Notes: generated by a model not told the origin, from the sequence alone. Positions 50,978 through 61,703 are shown, numbered from the stretch's first letter. The stretch is DNA of 64,000 nucleotides from an uncultured Selenomonadales bacterium (GCA_900315155.1 OMYB01000001.1:186001-250000); one strand, 5' to 3'. Made by a program: numbers and translations.

Positions 50978-52165
50978 TTACTTTTTGTAGTCTTCCGCCA
51001 GCTTCTTGAAGAGTGGCAGGCTGCGCTCTATCGTGCTGGTCTTGATGCAGTAGGCGACGCGGAAATAGCCTGGGCAGCCGAAGTCCGTGCCGGGAACGAG
51101 CAGCAGGTTGTACTTTTTCGCATGCTCGCAGAAGGCGTAGTCATCCTCCTCCAGGCATTTCGGGAAGAGGTAGAACGCGCCCTGCGGCTGGACGCACTCG
51201 AAACCGGCATCAATGAGGCCGTCGTAAAGGAGTTTGCCGTTCTTGACGTACGTAGCGATATTGGACGGTTTGTCGGCGCAGCGCCCGACGACGTACTGCC
51301 AGAGGGACGGCGCATTGACATGCGTGAGCACGCGGGCCGCACCGGCGATTGCGCCGAAGACCTTGCTATAGTCGGCAATCTCATCCGGCACGACGATGTA
51401 GCCGATACGCTCACCCGGGAGGGAGAACGCCTTGCTGTAGGAGTAGCAGACGATCGTATCGTTATAGTATTTCGGGATGTACGGCACCGTAAAGCCCTCG
51501 AAAGCGATCTCGCGGTACGGCTCATCCGAGATGAGGAAGATCGGGTGATGGTACTCTTCTTCCTTGGCGCGCAGGATATCCGCAAGCTTCTGGATCGTTT
51601 TCTCGGAGTAGACGGCACCGCTCGGGTTATTCGGGGAGTTCACGATAACGGCCTTCGTGTGGTTCGTGATGCGCTCGGTGAACGCCGCAAAGTCGATCTG
51701 CCAATCCTCTGTGCGCGCCGGGACGACGACGAGCTTGCCGCCGACGGACTCGACAAAGCAGCGATACTCGGGGAAGAACGGCGCGAACGTGATGTACTCA
51801 TCGCCCTCCTGGCAGAGTGCCTTGAAGCTGATGGTGATGGCGGCAGCCGCGCCGGCCGTCATGAAGATGTTCTTGCCCGCATAGTTTGTGCCGAAACGCT
51901 TATTGATGCTCTCGGCAATGGCCTGACGGACCTGCAGGGCACCGGGGGCGACCGTATAGCCATGAACCGCACTCGGCTCCCAGTTCGTCAGGATGTCGAT
52001 TGCGGCTTCCTTGACGAACTCCGGTGTCGGGACGTTCGGGTTGCCGAGGGAAAAGTCGAAGACATTCTCCTCGCCCACCTTCGCTGCCTGCTGGCGGCCA
52101 AACTCGAAAATCGTGCGGATCGTGGATTTTTTCGTGCCCAGTTCATACATCTTCTGTGAAATCAT
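50978..52165 (-). CDS. PLP-dependent aminotransferase (class I/II)
   Basis: The 395-residue protein has the fold type I motifs: NPNVPTPEFV, HGYTVAPGALQVRQAIAE, TAGAAAAITISFKAL, VIVNSPNNPSGAVY, ISDEPYREIAFEG and the Schiff-base lysine in CYSYSKAFSLPGERIGY. It is probably an aspartate- or aromatic-type aminotransferase; specificity is not readable. AAGGGAAGGG precedes the ATG. It is downstream of ahbB with a 134-base gap and likely has its own promoter. Confidence 0.88.
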   Translation of the reverse strand: MISQKMYELGTKKSTIRTIFEFGRQQAAKVGEENVFDFSLGNPNVPTPEFVKEAAIDILTNWEPSAVHGYTVAPGALQVRQAIAESINKRFGTNYAGKNIFMTAGAAAAITISFKALCQEGDEYITFAPFFPEYRCFVESVGGKLVVVPARTEDWQIDFAAFTERITNHTKAVIVNSPNNPSGAVYSEKTIQKLADILRAKEEEYHHPIFLISDEPYREIAFEGFTVPYIPKYYNDTIVCYSYSKAFSLPGERIGYIVVPDEIADYSKVFGAIAGAARVLTHVNAPSLWQYVVGRCADKPSNIATYVKNGKLLYDGLIDAGFECVQPQGAFYLFPKCLEEDDYAFCEHAKKYNLLLVPGTDFGCPGYFRVAYCIKTSTIERSLPLFKKLAEDYKK

Positions 52166-52299
52166 AGCTTACCCTTCCCTTTGATAGACGAATTTCTCTT
52201 TCTTACAGACTACTCTTTACAATTCAACTTACATTCTAGCACAATCTTTTCCATAAAAAAAGTCCCCTCCAAAAAGAAAGGGACAATTGATATGCGTTT

Positions 52300-52785
52300 C
52301 TACTGCTCTTTAAAGTATTTCATGCTCTGCTTTTTCCATTCTTTCTTGGTAAAAAGCATCTGGCGGTCGTGGACGTCGGTCTCCTCGGCAAGTTTCTCAG
52401 CAATCTGCTCGCACTCTTCGCGGGTCTGGCCATGAACCATCGTGTAGAGGTTGTAGGGCCAGTCAGGTGCCGTATTGCGGTCATAGCAGTGCGAGACGGA
52501 CGAGCTCTCCGCCATTTTTCGGGCGACCTCGTCCAGGCGCTCGGGTGGAACGGCCCAGGCAATGAGGACGTTGGATTTGAACCCGACATTGCGGTGTGCG
52601 AGGACAGCGCCCATCTTGCGTATTTTGTGATGCTCCTGCATTTCCTTCACGCAGGCAAGAAACTCTTCCTTGGTAATACCCGCCTCATCGGCAAGCCGCT
52701 GATACGGATCGGGCACGAGGGGAAAATCACCCTGCAGTGCCTTCACAACGGCTTTTTCCGTTGGTGTTAATACGTCCTTGCTCAT
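52300..52785 (-). CDS. ahbB: Siroheme decarboxylase subunit AhbB (Lrp/AsnC-like)
   Basis: The 161-residue protein has an AsnC-type winged helix at the N terminus (LADEAGITKEEFLACVKEMQEHHKIRKMGAVL) and the Ahb substrate domain with SVSHCYDRNTAPDWPYNLYTMVHG. With AhbA it decarboxylates siroheme to didecarboxysiroheme in the alternative heme pathway, or in d1-type heme synthesis. GGAG six bases upstream supports the ATG at 52785. It follows ahbA by 14 bases. AhbC and AhbD are not in the window. Confidence 0.88.
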   Translation of the reverse strand: MSKDVLTPTEKAVVKALQGDFPLVPDPYQRLADEAGITKEEFLACVKEMQEHHKIRKMGAVLAHRNVGFKSNVLIAWAVPPERLDEVARKMAESSSVSHCYDRNTAPDWPYNLYTMVHGQTREECEQIAEKLAEETDVHDRQMLFTKKEWKKQSMKYFKEQ

Positions 52786-52799
52786 TCTATACTCCATGC

Positions 52800-53258
52800 T
52801 CAGTGCAGCTTGAACTGCACATTGATCTTGTATTTTTTCTGTGCCTTGAGGTTCAGGAGATCTGCGACTCCCGGAAGGGAACGGACCTCGGTGAGGATTT
52901 CGTGTTCCTTCGACTTAGCCGGCGTCATGAGGGTGAACCAGAGGTTGTACTTGCCCTCACGCTCGTAGTTGTGCGTAACGCCCGGATACTGGTTGACCGC
53001 CTCGGCGACATCCTGCATCTGATCCGGATCGACCTGCAGGGCGACGAGGGTGCCCTCATAGCCGAGCTTCGTCGAATCAAAGAACGTACCGATACGGCGC
53101 AGGCAGCCCTTCTCTTTCAGCGCGCGGACGCGCTCGAGCACAGTCTGTTCATCCGTGCCGAGCTGCTCGCCGATCGCGGCGAACGGATGGCTGCACACCG
53201 GCAGACTGCCCTGCAGGATATTGAGTAAGGATTTGTCGAAAGACGTCAATTCCATCAT
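52800..53258 (-). CDS. ahbA: Siroheme decarboxylase subunit AhbA (Lrp/AsnC-like)
   Basis: The 152-residue partner of AhbB has LLNILQGSLPVCSHPFAAIGEQLG, LRRIGTFFDSTKLGYEGTLVALQVD and VTHNYEREGKYNLWFTLMTPA, which hold the family's conserved His/Tyr/Arg residues. GGGGGA lies seven bases before ATG ATG at 53258. It lies downstream of engB, where many Firmicutes place hem genes. Confidence 0.88.
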   Translation of the reverse strand: MMELTSFDKSLLNILQGSLPVCSHPFAAIGEQLGTDEQTVLERVRALKEKGCLRRIGTFFDSTKLGYEGTLVALQVDPDQMQDVAEAVNQYPGVTHNYEREGKYNLWFTLMTPAKSKEHEILTEVRSLPGVADLLNLKAQKKYKINVQFKLH

Positions 53259-53310
53259 AATGCTTTCCCCCACTACATCTTTTGTGAACGCGGTTCACAA
53301 TTTCTTACCC

Positions 53311-53937
53311 TTATTGTAGCAGAGTTTGACCGATGACGTCAAGTAAATCTGAACGGCCTTCATTTTTCAGGGAAGAATACGGCAGGACAGAGAGCTCAGC
53401 GATCCCAAGGATCTTCTTGATGCGGTCCGCCTGCTTCTGCACGGCGTTTTTTCCGAGCTTATCGGCCTTCGTCGCGATGACGAGCACAGGGATGTTGTTT
53501 TTCACCAGCCACTGGAACATGTCGAGATCGGATTTCATCGGATCGTGGCGGATATCGATGAGCTGGCAGACGAACTGCAGCTGCGGGGACTTCAGCAGAT
53601 ACTCCTCGATGAATTTCGACCAGATTGCCCTTTTTTCACGGCCTGTCTTTGCGTAGCCATAGCCCGGCAGGTCGACGAGATAAAAGGAACGGCGATCCTC
53701 CTCTCCCGGCAGTTTGCAGCCGAGCTCGTAGTAGTTGATGGTCTGCGTCTTGCCAGGCTGGCCTGAGACGCGGGCCAGGCCTTTCACGCGCGTAAGCGAG
53801 TTGATAAGGCTGGATTTGCCCACGTTCGAGCGGCCGATAAAAACGAATTCAGGGAGTTTGTTCTCCGGGTACTGTTCCGGCTGCACGGCAGAGGCGACGT
53901 ACTGGGCCTGCGTGATGATGACTTCGTTTTCCGCCAC
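53311..53937 (-). CDS. engB: Ribosome biogenesis GTPase EngB (YsxC/YihA)
   Basis: The 208-residue essential GTPase of 50S assembly has G1 [17 protein letters not shown]2/switch [14 protein letters not shown]3 [12 protein letters not shown] and G4 [15 protein letters not shown] start at 53937 with AGGAGA five bases upstream overlaps the end region of lon and is preferred over an ATG inside lon (53970). The lon-engB order is standard in Firmicutes. Confidence 0.95.
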   Translation of the reverse strand: MAENEVIITQAQYVASAVQPEQYPENKLPEFVFIGRSNVGKSSLINSLTRVKGLARVSGQPGKTQTINYYELGCKLPGEEDRRSFYLVDLPGYGYAKTGREKRAIWSKFIEEYLLKSPQLQFVCQLIDIRHDPMKSDLDMFQWLVKNNIPVLVIATKADKLGKNAVQKQADRIKKILGIAELSVLPYSSLKNEGRSDLLDVIGQTLLQ

Positions 53938-53938
53938 G

Positions 53939-56272
53939 TTATTCTCCTTTCTCCTTCGGCAAAAGGGCAATTTTCAGGACTTCATCCATGTGTTTGACCG
54001 GATGGAACGTAAGCTTTTCCCGGACGCGCTCAGGAATATCCTCGATGTCGCGCGCATTCTCATGCGGCAGGATGATGTCTGTCTTCTTCTCCCGATACGC
54101 TGCGAGAACTTTCTCCTTCAGGCCGCCGATAGGCAGGACCTTGCCGCGCAGGGTAATCTCTCCCGTCATGGCGACGTCTGCGCGGACCTTGCGGTCCGTG
54201 AGGGCGGAAATCATCGCCGTAGCCATCGTGATGCCCGCGGAGGGACCGTCTTTCGGGATTGCGCCCTCCGGCAGATGGATATGCACGTCGTATTTCTCGT
54301 AGAAATCATCCTCGAGGCTGAGTTCCTTCGCCCGGCTGCGCACGTACGTGAGGCCCGCCTGCGCGGACTCCTGCATGACATCGCCGAGCTGCCCCGTGAG
54401 GATGAGCTTGCCTTTGCCAGGCAGGATCGTCGCCTCGACGGGCAGGATTGTGCCGCCGACCTCGGTCCACGCCATACCCGTGACGACGCCGACTTCCGGT
54501 TCTTTGTCCGCATGCTCATCCAGGAACTTCACGCGGTCGAGAAAGTCCGTAAGATTTTTCTTCGTCACGGAAATGGGTGGTTCCTCTCCCTCAACGATAT
54601 GGCGTGCCGCCTTGCGGCAGATCTTGCCGATGCAGCGCTCCAGCTCGCGGACGCCCGACTCACGCGTCCACCCATGGATGATGTCCGGGAAAACGCCTGC
54701 CGCTATGCGGATATCCGAGGCCTTGAGGCCGTTCTGTTCGCGCTGGCGCCGCACGAGGTAGCGCTTCGCGATTTCGACTTTGTCATATTCCGTGTAGCTC
54801 GAGAGCTCGATGATTTCCATGCGGTCGCGCAGCGGCCCGGGAATGTTGCCGAGGTTGTTCGCCGTGACGATCCAGAGGATATTCGAGAGATCGAACGGTA
54901 CGTCGAGATAATGGTCACGGAATGTGCGGTTCTGCTCGGGGTCGAGGATTTCGAGCATCGCAGAAGTCGCATCGCCGCGGTACGATGTACCCATTTTGTC
55001 GATCTCGTCGAGCAGGAATACGGGGTTATTCGTACCCGCATCGCGCAGAGCCGTGATGATGCGGCCCGGCAGGGAGCCGACATAGGTGCGGCGGTGCCCC
55101 CTGAGCTCCGTCTCATCGCTCACGCCGCCGAGCGAGGCGCGCACGAATTTGCGCTCCATCGCCTTCGCGACAGATGCTGCGAGCGACGTCTTGCCGACGC
55201 CCGGAGGCCCGACGAGGCAGAGGATCGGTGATTTCTTATCCGGCGCCAGCTGGCGTACGGCGAGAAAGTCCAGGATGCGGTCTTTGACCTTTTCCAGGCC
55301 ATAGTGGGCGCGGTCGAGGATTTTCTTTGCCTCTTTGACGTCAAGCCGATCCTCGGAGGAGACGCGCCACGGCAGGTCGAGCAGCCACTCGATGTAGTTA
55401 CGCGCGACCTCGGCATCGGCACTCTGCCGCGAAGCATTTTCGAGGTGGCGGATTTCCCGGCGCACAGCCGTCGCCACTTCCTCAGGGTAGTCCCCGTCCT
55501 CCAGCTGTTTCTCATACTGCCCGATGATGCCCTCGGGCGAGGTATCCTCACCGAGCTCCTCGCGGATAGCCTGCATTTTCGTCCGCAGATAATATTCCTT
55601 CTGCGACTTCGTCATGCGCTTCGTCGTCTTCTTTTCGAGGTCACGCTCGAGTTTCTGCATCTCGATTTCTTCGCAGATCAGCGCATAGAGCGAGCGCAGG
55701 CGGTCCTCGAGGCTGATGCACTCCAGGAAATGCTGGCGCTGGCTCAGTCTCAGGTTCATATGGCTGATGATGAGGTCGCAGAGACGGCCGGCATCATCGA
55801 GGATAGATACGGAGACCATCGTTTCCGGCGGAATCCGCTTGCTGAGCTTGACCCAGTCCTCGAATTTGTGGATCACAGCATGCATGAGTGCTTCCGCCTG
55901 CTGCGACTGCTCCACGGGATCCAGATGCTCGATGAAATCCGCCGTCGTATAGGTATCGAGGTCATGGAACGCCTCAATGGACGCGCGCCTCATGCCCTCG
56001 ACGAGCACGCGGATGGTGTCATCCGGCATATTCATCATACGGCGTACCACAGCAACCGTACCGACGCGATAGAGATCCGATTCTACCGGTTCATCAATCT
56101 CCGCATCATTCTGCGCTACGAGAAGGATTTCGCGCTCCTCTGTCTCCATCGCCGCCTCGATAGCCGCCATGGAACGGTCGCGGCCCACGTCAAGGTTGAT
56201 CATCATGTAGGGAAATACCACGATGCCGCGCAGCGGCATCATTGGCAGGGTTCTAAGCTCTTTATCGGCCAT
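53939..56272 (-). CDS. lon: ATP-dependent protease Lon
   Basis: The 777-residue LonA has the N-terminal substrate domain ([21 protein letters not shown]), AAA module ([31 protein letters not shown]) and C-terminal protease domain. The catalytic Ser is in [15 protein letters not shown] and the Lys in [20 protein letters not shown] precedes the ATG. Expected length. It degrades misfolded and regulatory proteins. Confidence 0.97.
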   Translation of the reverse strand: MADKELRTLPMMPLRGIVVFPYMMINLDVGRDRSMAAIEAAMETEEREILLVAQNDAEIDEPVESDLYRVGTVAVVRRMMNMPDDTIRVLVEGMRRASIEAFHDLDTYTTADFIEHLDPVEQSQQAEALMHAVIHKFEDWVKLSKRIPPETMVSVSILDDAGRLCDLIISHMNLRLSQRQHFLECISLEDRLRSLYALICEEIEMQKLERDLEKKTTKRMTKSQKEYYLRTKMQAIREELGEDTSPEGIIGQYEKQLEDGDYPEEVATAVRREIRHLENASRQSADAEVARNYIEWLLDLPWRVSSEDRLDVKEAKKILDRAHYGLEKVKDRILDFLAVRQLAPDKKSPILCLVGPPGVGKTSLAASVAKAMERKFVRASLGGVSDETELRGHRRTYVGSLPGRIITALRDAGTNNPVFLLDEIDKMGTSYRGDATSAMLEILDPEQNRTFRDHYLDVPFDLSNILWIVTANNLGNIPGPLRDRMEIIELSSYTEYDKVEIAKRYLVRRQREQNGLKASDIRIAAGVFPDIIHGWTRESGVRELERCIGKICRKAARHIVEGEEPPISVTKKNLTDFLDRVKFLDEHADKEPEVGVVTGMAWTEVGGTILPVEATILPGKGKLILTGQLGDVMQESAQAGLTYVRSRAKELSLEDDFYEKYDVHIHLPEGAIPKDGPSAGITMATAMISALTDRKVRADVAMTGEITLRGKVLPIGGLKEKVLAAYREKKTDIILPHENARDIEDIPERVREKLTFHPVKHMDEVLKIALLPKEKGE

Positions 56273-56332
56273 GAATGCCCCTCCTGTTCGTTTTTATATA
56301 AAGCCATCCGGCATTTTCCCCTTTCGCAACAA

Positions 56333-56358
56333 CAAGGCGCTGCAGCAGCAGCGCCTTG
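56333..56358 (-). terminator. Hairpin between clpX and lon
   Basis: CAAGGCGCTGC pairs with GCAGCGCCTTG around four bases; the minus strand continues TTGTTG, so it is a weak terminator or attenuator of clpX. Confidence 0.6.
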
Positions 56359-56374
56359 CACAGTGGAAACGCCC

Positions 56375-57649
56375 TTAGGCTGATTCTACTTTATCGTTTT
56401 TCGCCTGCGCATCCTTGGAATAGATCAGCACAGGATCTTTTTTTGCTGTTACGACATCCTTCGTTACGCAGCACTCGCACACGCCTTCAAGAGACGGCAC
56501 CTCGTACATAACATCGCGCATGAGTCCCTCGATAATCGAGCGGAGACCACGCGCACCCGTCTTGCGCTTGAGTGCTTCCTTCGCGATAGCACGCAGGGCT
56601 TCCTCATCAAAGGTCAGCTTGACGCCGTCCATCTCAAGGAGCTTCTGGTACTGTTTCGTGAGGGCATTCTTCGGCTGCGTGAGGATGCTGACGAGGGTAT
56701 CCTCATCCAGAGCATCCAGTGTGACGACGACCGGCAGACGACCGATGAACTCCGGGATAAGCCCTGTCTTCAGCAGATCCTCCGGGAGGACCTTGCGGAG
56801 CGTCTCACCGATGTTGCGCTTCTTGCGCGACTGGATCTTCGCACCGAAACCGAGCTGGCTCTGTCCGAGACGAGCCTCGATGGTCTTTTCGATTCCATCA
56901 AAAGCGCCGCCGCAGATGAACAGGATGTTCTTCGTATCAATCTGGATGAGCTCCTGATGCGGATGCTTACGCCCGCCCTGCGGCGGAACGGAGGCAACCG
57001 TACCCTCAAGAATCTTCAGCAGAGCCTGCTGGACGCCTTCGCCGGACACATCCCGCGTGATGGAGACGTTCTCGGATTTACGGGAAATCTTGTCGATTTC
57101 ATCGACATAGATGATGCCGTGCTCCGCGCGCTCCACGTCGTAGTCTGCGGCCTGGATGAGTTTCAGCAGGATGTTCTCGACATCCTCGCCGACATAACCG
57201 GCTTCTGTGAGCGCCGTCGCATCCGCGATGGCAAATGGCACATTGAGGATGCGCGCCAGCGTCTGTGCGAGCAGCGTCTTACCGCTGCCCGTGGGGCCAA
57301 GCATGAGAATATTCGACTTCTGAAGCTCGACACCGTCCGCCTTCGGCTGATTGTTGTTGATACGCTTGTAGTGGTTATAGACGGCCACAGACAGCGTCTT
57401 TTTCGCCTCATCCTGCCCGACCACGTACTGGTCGAGGATGCGGCGGATTTCCTTCGGCTTCGGGATGTCTTTCAGCTCGACATCTTCCTGGTCGTTGAAT
57501 TCTTCCTCGATGATTTCATTGCAGAGCGCAATGCATTCATCACAGATATAAACGCCCGGCCCTGCGACCAGTTTCCGTACCTGTTCCTGCGTCTTGCCGC
57601 AGAACGAGCACTTGATCTGGCCTTTCTCATCGTCACCAAATTTCAACAT
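56375..57649 (-). CDS. clpX: ATP-dependent Clp protease unfoldase ClpX
   Basis: The 424-residue AAA+ unfoldase has the N-terminal zinc-binding domain ([20 protein letters not shown]), Walker [17 protein letters not shown], Walker [12 protein letters not shown], the ClpP-docking loop region with IGF-like context and the sensor-2 [14 protein letters not shown]. It is 11 bases downstream of clpP. Feeds substrates to ClpP. Confidence 0.97.
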   Translation of the reverse strand: MLKFGDDEKGQIKCSFCGKTQEQVRKLVAGPGVYICDECIALCNEIIEEEFNDQEDVELKDIPKPKEIRRILDQYVVGQDEAKKTLSVAVYNHYKRINNNQPKADGVELQKSNILMLGPTGSGKTLLAQTLARILNVPFAIADATALTEAGYVGEDVENILLKLIQAADYDVERAEHGIIYVDEIDKISRKSENVSITRDVSGEGVQQALLKILEGTVASVPPQGGRKHPHQELIQIDTKNILFICGGAFDGIEKTIEARLGQSQLGFGAKIQSRKKRNIGETLRKVLPEDLLKTGLIPEFIGRLPVVVTLDALDEDTLVSILTQPKNALTKQYQKLLEMDGVKLTFDEEALRAIAKEALKRKTGARGLRSIIEGLMRDVMYEVPSLEGVCECCVTKDVVTAKKDPVLIYSKDAQAKNDKVESA

Positions 57650-57660
57650 GGCACTACCTC

Positions 57661-58308
57661 TCAGCCCTTATCCTTCGTGGCCTTTTCCGGCTTATCGGAG
57701 GTTTTTTTGCTCTTTTTGGGAGTCGCTCCCGGACGAACGATGACTTCATCGATGAGACCGTAGGCTTTTGCCTCGTCAGCCGTCATGAAGTTATCGCGCT
57801 CCGTGTCCTCGAGAATCTGCTCACGCTCTTTGCCCGTTGCATTCACGAGGATATCGTTGATGACCTCGCGGATGCGCAGGATTTCACGAGCCTGGATCTG
57901 GATGTCCGTGGACTGGCCCTGGGCACCGCCGAGCGGCTGGTGAATCATGATGCGCGCGAGCGGCAGCGCGTAACGCTTGCCCTTGGCACCTGCCGTGAGG
58001 AGCAGGGCACCCATGCTAGCTGCCTGTCCGATACAAATGGTCGAGACATCCGGCTTGATGTACTGCATCGTATCGTAGATGGCAAGACCAGCGGTTACGA
58101 CGCCGCCCGGGCTGTTGATATAGAGGTGGATGTCCTTATCCGGGTCCTCAGACTCGAGGAAAAGAAGTTGAGCCACAACGGTGTTTGCCACATCGTCGTT
58201 GATCTCGCCGCCGAGGAAGATAATGCGATCCTTCAGCAGGCGGGAATAGATATCATAGGCCCGCTCGCCCCGGCTGGACTGCTCCACGACCATTGGTACA
58301 TAACTCAT
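57661..58308 (-). CDS. clpP: ATP-dependent Clp protease proteolytic subunit ClpP
   Basis: The 215-residue serine protease has the catalytic Ser in [16 protein letters not shown], His in [14 protein letters not shown] and Asp in [21 protein letters not shown] lies seven bases before the ATG. A lysine-rich C-terminal tail ([20 protein letters not shown]) of about 20 residues extends beyond the usual end. Confidence 0.97.
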   Translation of the reverse strand: MSYVPMVVEQSSRGERAYDIYSRLLKDRIIFLGGEINDDVANTVVAQLLFLESEDPDKDIHLYINSPGGVVTAGLAIYDTMQYIKPDVSTICIGQAASMGALLLTAGAKGKRYALPLARIMIHQPLGGAQGQSTDIQIQAREILRIREVINDILVNATGKEREQILEDTERDNFMTADEAKAYGLIDEVIVRPGATPKKSKKTSDKPEKATKDKG

Positions 58309-58336
58309 AAGGAATACCTCCTATAGGGAGGACCGA

Positions 58337-59629
58337 TTATTTGGCGATGTTGTCGATGATGAACTGCGCCGTCTTCTTGCGGAGTACGGATGCAGCGAGA
58401 TCGCCTACGCGGCCCTGCTCTTTGATGATCTTCTGAACCTGCTGCGGCGTAGCACCATACTGTGCAGCCATGCCAGCGACCTCAGCGTCGAGATCCTTGC
58501 CCTCAACCTTGATATCCTCAGCCTTGGCAACCTCCTCGAGCATGAGATCCGTCTTGACGTTCTTCGCAGCGGCCTCATGATACTGCTCGCGGAGTTTGGC
58601 AACGTCCGTGCCGGCATACTGGAGATACTGCTCAAACTTCAGGCCCTGGGACTCGAGACGCATCGCCATTTCCTGGATCATAGCCGTAACGCGGTTCTCG
58701 ACCATGACATCCGGGATATCGACCGTGATGTTGTCCGTAGCCATATCGATAGCAGCAGCCTTCTGCTCGTTTTCTGCCTTGCGCTCCGCATTCTCCTCGA
58801 GGTTCTTGCGGATGTCTGCCTTCAGCTCATCGAGCGTGTCGAACTTGCTGACCTTCTTGGCGAGTTCGTCGTTGATCTCCGGGAGTTCCTTGCGCTTGAT
58901 GCTGCGGATCGTGCACTTGAACATAGCCGGTTTGCCAGCGAGTTCCTTGGCCTGATACTCTTCCGGGAACGTGACGTTGATCTCTTTCTCCTCGCCGATC
59001 TTGCAGCCGATGAGCTGATCCTCAAAACCGTCGATGAAGCTGTGGGAACCGATCTGCAGCGGATAATCCTTGCCCTTGCCGCCCTGGAAAGCCTCGCCAT
59101 CGACAAAGCCCTCGAAATCCAGCGTCGTGAAATCGCCATCCGCAACCTCAGAGCCTTCCGGTGCATCGACCATCTTGCCCTGGCGGTCCTGCATGGACTT
59201 GATCTGAGCATCGACGTCCTCGTCTTTGACTTCGTCGACTTTCTTCTCCACGCTCAGGCCTTTGTACTCGCCGAGCTTGACTTCCGGACGCGGCGTAACC
59301 GTAGCCTTGAACACGAGGTCCTTGCCCTCCTCGAGCGTCACGACATCGATCTGCGGACGCGTGACCGGCTCGATCTTCTGCTCGTCCAAAGCTTTATCGA
59401 AGGATTTCGGGGCGAGGTCGTACTCGAATGCATCATTGAGGATGTACTCTTTGCCGAGATGGTTCTCGACGATCTTGCGCGGAGCCTTGCCCTTGCGGAA
59501 ACCCGGAATATTCACACGGTTGGAGAGGCGCTTGCAGGCACGCTCGACTGCCTTTTCCACTTCTGCTGCTTCAACTTCAATGGTGAGGGTGACCTGCTGG
59601 TTCCCGCCGTTTTCTGCCGTTACTTTCAT
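58337..59629 (-). CDS. tig: Trigger factor (ribosome-associated chaperone)
   Basis: The 430-residue chaperone has the ribosome-binding signature NIPGFRKGKAPRKIVE, the PPIase domain (VADGDFTTLDFEGFVDGEAFQGG) and a helical C-terminal chaperone domain. AGGAGG is 12 bases before the ATG at 59629; the in-phase ATG at 59662 has no site. Leads tig-clpP-clpX-lon-engB, a chaperone/protease cluster. No CIRCE or CtsR box was seen upstream. Confidence 0.95.
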   Translation of the reverse strand: MKVTAENGGNQQVTLTIEVEAAEVEKAVERACKRLSNRVNIPGFRKGKAPRKIVENHLGKEYILNDAFEYDLAPKSFDKALDEQKIEPVTRPQIDVVTLEEGKDLVFKATVTPRPEVKLGEYKGLSVEKKVDEVKDEDVDAQIKSMQDRQGKMVDAPEGSEVADGDFTTLDFEGFVDGEAFQGGKGKDYPLQIGSHSFIDGFEDQLIGCKIGEEKEINVTFPEEYQAKELAGKPAMFKCTIRSIKRKELPEINDELAKKVSKFDTLDELKADIRKNLEENAERKAENEQKAAAIDMATDNITVDIPDVMVENRVTAMIQEMAMRLESQGLKFEQYLQYAGTDVAKLREQYHEAAAKNVKTDLMLEEVAKAEDIKVEGKDLDAEVAGMAAQYGATPQQVQKIIKEQGRVGDLAASVLRKKTAQFIIDNIAK

Positions 59630-59727
59630 TGTCTGAGATGACCTCCTGTAGTTCTGTTTCATGTCATTGGCTGTGTTTCAGTCATAAAAATCCCGACAAA
59701 CATGCCATACGTATTAAATCATAGCAC

Positions 59728-59762
59728 AAAACGCGCGGGAATACAAGCTCCCACGCGTTTTC
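59728..59762 (-). terminator. Terminator after the GerMN operon
   Basis: AAAACGCG-GGGA pairs with TCCC-CGCGTTTT around an 8-base loop with one bulge per arm. Confidence 0.75.
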
Positions 59763-59796
59763 TCTGCGATTTCCGTCTGCTTTTTCTATCTGCCGA

Positions 59797-60396
59797 TTAT
59801 TTCGCGATGAGATGTTTCATCGGGCCGACCGGCGTGCTGAGGTCCAAATGACCGGAAAGGGAGTCGATCTCTTTCCCCTCGATAAGGATCTGCACGTTCT
59901 TCACGCCTTCGATGGCGGTCAAAGTATCCACGAGCGAACCGACGAGCATCTCCTCTCCCGTCGAGCCGCCTGTGAAGTCCTCTTTCAGCGCACGGTTGAA
60001 ATTCACCTTCGCTGTGCCGTTCTTCAGCGTCACACCGATGAGCTTCGTCTTCTTCGGGAAAATGGCAAAGGAGCCTTTCTTTTCCGGTCCTTTGAGCAGT
60101 TCCTCCACGGCATCCTCGCATACGGCCTTGCTGTGGATTGTCCGCGTTTCCGCGATGAGCTTTTCGCCATTCTCATCCGGGAAGTAGACCGTGATCTTAC
60201 GCGTCACCGCCTGATCCGAGGATTTCGCAGTGCCCGCTGCGCTGCTGGAGGCCGTGGAACTGCTGGAGGATGAGGAGGACGACATGGTGGACGACGAAGA
60301 TTCCTGCGTGCCGTTTTCCGGATTGCATCCCGCGAGCACGAGCATCATCCCCATCATGAGGATGAAAAGCATGCTCCTGATTTTCTTGCCTGTCAT
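59797..60396 (-). CDS. GerMN-domain lipoprotein
   Basis: The 199-residue lipoprotein has a signal peptide with lipobox LVLAGC (Cys about 24) and a Ser-rich linker (about 34-55). One GerMN domain follows (about 65-185; ITVYFPDENGEKLIAETR, AVEELLKGPEKKG, AKVNFNRAL, LVDTLTAIEGVKNVQILIEG). In spore formers GerM contributes to engulfment; here a cell-envelope role is inferred from the amidase upstream. GGAGGG lies seven bases before the ATG. Confidence 0.87.
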   Translation of the reverse strand: MTGKKIRSMLFILMMGMMLVLAGCNPENGTQESSSSTMSSSSSSSSSTASSSAAGTAKSSDQAVTRKITVYFPDENGEKLIAETRTIHSKAVCEDAVEELLKGPEKKGSFAIFPKKTKLIGVTLKNGTAKVNFNRALKEDFTGGSTGEEMLVGSLVDTLTAIEGVKNVQILIEGKEIDSLSGHLDLSTPVGPMKHLIAK

Positions 60397-60408
60397 AGTG
60401 TTCCCTCC

Positions 60409-61476
60409 TTATCCTTCTCGAAAATACCGTGCGATGCCGCGGGCAATGGCTTCGGCAAGTTTCTGCTGATAGCCATCATCCGCCAGCAGAGCCTCCTCCT
60501 CAGGGTTCGTGATAAACGCGAGCTCCACGAGCGAGGCGGGCACATCGGAATGACGCATTACATAGAAGCGGGCCTGCTTGACGCCGCGGTTGTGCCGTCC
60601 GCCCGCTGCAAGCAGTTCCTCGTTGAGGAGAGCGGCGAGGCGGTAGTCTGCATCCGTCTTGGGATAATAGAACGTCTCCATGCCGTGCGCGCCCGGATTC
60701 GAGAAGGCATTGCAGTGAATCGAAACAAAAATATCCGTGCCCGGGGTGCGCAGCCCGACATCGACGCGCGCCTGCAGTTCATCGTGGTCCGAGGCATTCG
60801 GCCCGTAGACATCGACATCCGTCGTGCGCGTCATGACGACCTTTGCACCCGATGCCTCGAGGATATCACGCGTCTTCATCGCAACGGGCAGCGTAACCGA
60901 TGCCTCTGTCACGCCGTCTGGTCCTACGGCGCCGGTATCACTGCCGCCGTGACCGGGATCGAGGATGATCGTATGGTCCTGGACACCCTCGACCGTCGAC
61001 GGAGCCTGTTCTGCCTGCGGCTCAAAAACGTCGATGACGAGGCGGTACGGGATACGCTTGCGGCGCACACGCTCAGCCTCCGTCACCGCATAGTCGCCTT
61101 CCTTCAGCGGGCGGTCCGCCTCGATATGCGCGACCAGAGAACCATCCGCCTGCTCCTCGAGGCGGACGCCTTTGACGAACCGGCTGTTGACTTGGATATT
61201 CTCACGAACCTCTCCGCGTTTCGTCTTTTCCATGCGGACGCGAAGCTCATTCCTCCGAATCGCCGACGGGGCAGCCGAATAGTCCACGCTGCGCCTGTCC
61301 ATTCCGATTTCCACGCGTGTTGCCGCGCGGCCATCGACCTCTACTTCCGACGTCTGGAAATAATTCAGTGTATGCGTGCCCCTCGAACCGGCGGATGCCA
61401 TGCCCTGCGGCAGTGCCACCAGCAGGCTGGCGACAATGGCCAGCACGCAGGCCCGTAGGATTTTACAGAAATCCAT
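60409..61476 (-). CDS. N-acetylmuramoyl-L-alanine amidase with AMIN domain
   Basis: The 355-residue secreted protein has a signal peptide (ACVLAIVASLLVALPQGMASA), an AMIN-like beta domain (about 35-155) and an Amidase_3 domain. Zinc ligands and catalytic residues are in IILDPGHGGSDTGAVG, GVTEASVTLPVAMK, FVSIHCNAFSN and SLVELAFITNPEEE. It cleaves peptide stems from glycan strands. It is followed within 12 bases by the GerMN lipoprotein. Confidence 0.92.
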   Translation of the reverse strand: MDFCKILRACVLAIVASLLVALPQGMASAGSRGTHTLNYFQTSEVEVDGRAATRVEIGMDRRSVDYSAAPSAIRRNELRVRMEKTKRGEVRENIQVNSRFVKGVRLEEQADGSLVAHIEADRPLKEGDYAVTEAERVRRKRIPYRLVIDVFEPQAEQAPSTVEGVQDHTIILDPGHGGSDTGAVGPDGVTEASVTLPVAMKTRDILEASGAKVVMTRTTDVDVYGPNASDHDELQARVDVGLRTPGTDIFVSIHCNAFSNPGAHGMETFYYPKTDADYRLAALLNEELLAAGGRHNRGVKQARFYVMRHSDVPASLVELAFITNPEEEALLADDGYQQKLAEAIARGIARYFREG

Positions 61477-61491
61477 TCTGTCTGTCCTTTC

Positions 61492-61701
61492 TTACTCCTG
61501 ATTGTGCAAAAGGGCTTCTGCCTCTTTTGCTGCCTGTTCGGTTGCAGCTGCATCGAAAAGGATATCCAGGGAAAGGTAATCCCCCTCTCCGGCATCCTCT
61601 GGCAGATACCGGCGCGGAAAATTCACCTTTTCCTCATCCTCGCCGACGAGTAGGACGGCATACTCCTCCTCATAGCGATCGATATAAGCGGAAACTTTCA
61701 T
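61492..61701 (-). CDS. DUF3006-family protein
   Basis: The 69-residue protein is recognised by IDRYEEEYAVLLVGEDEEKVNFPRRYLPEDAGEGDYL, the DUF3006 pattern. The family is habitually encoded next to ComEC-like metallo-beta-lactamase proteins, as here (two bases after the MBL stop). Function unknown. Confidence 0.85.
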   Translation of the reverse strand: MKVSAYIDRYEEEYAVLLVGEDEEKVNFPRRYLPEDAGEGDYLSLDILFDAAATEQAAKEAEALLHNQE

Positions 61702-61703
61702 CG

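Noticed and set aside
59630..59730. CIRCE or CtsR box upstream of tig-clpP-clpX-lon
   Set aside because: No TTAGCACTC/GAGTGCTAA pair or tandem GGTCAAA heptamers found.
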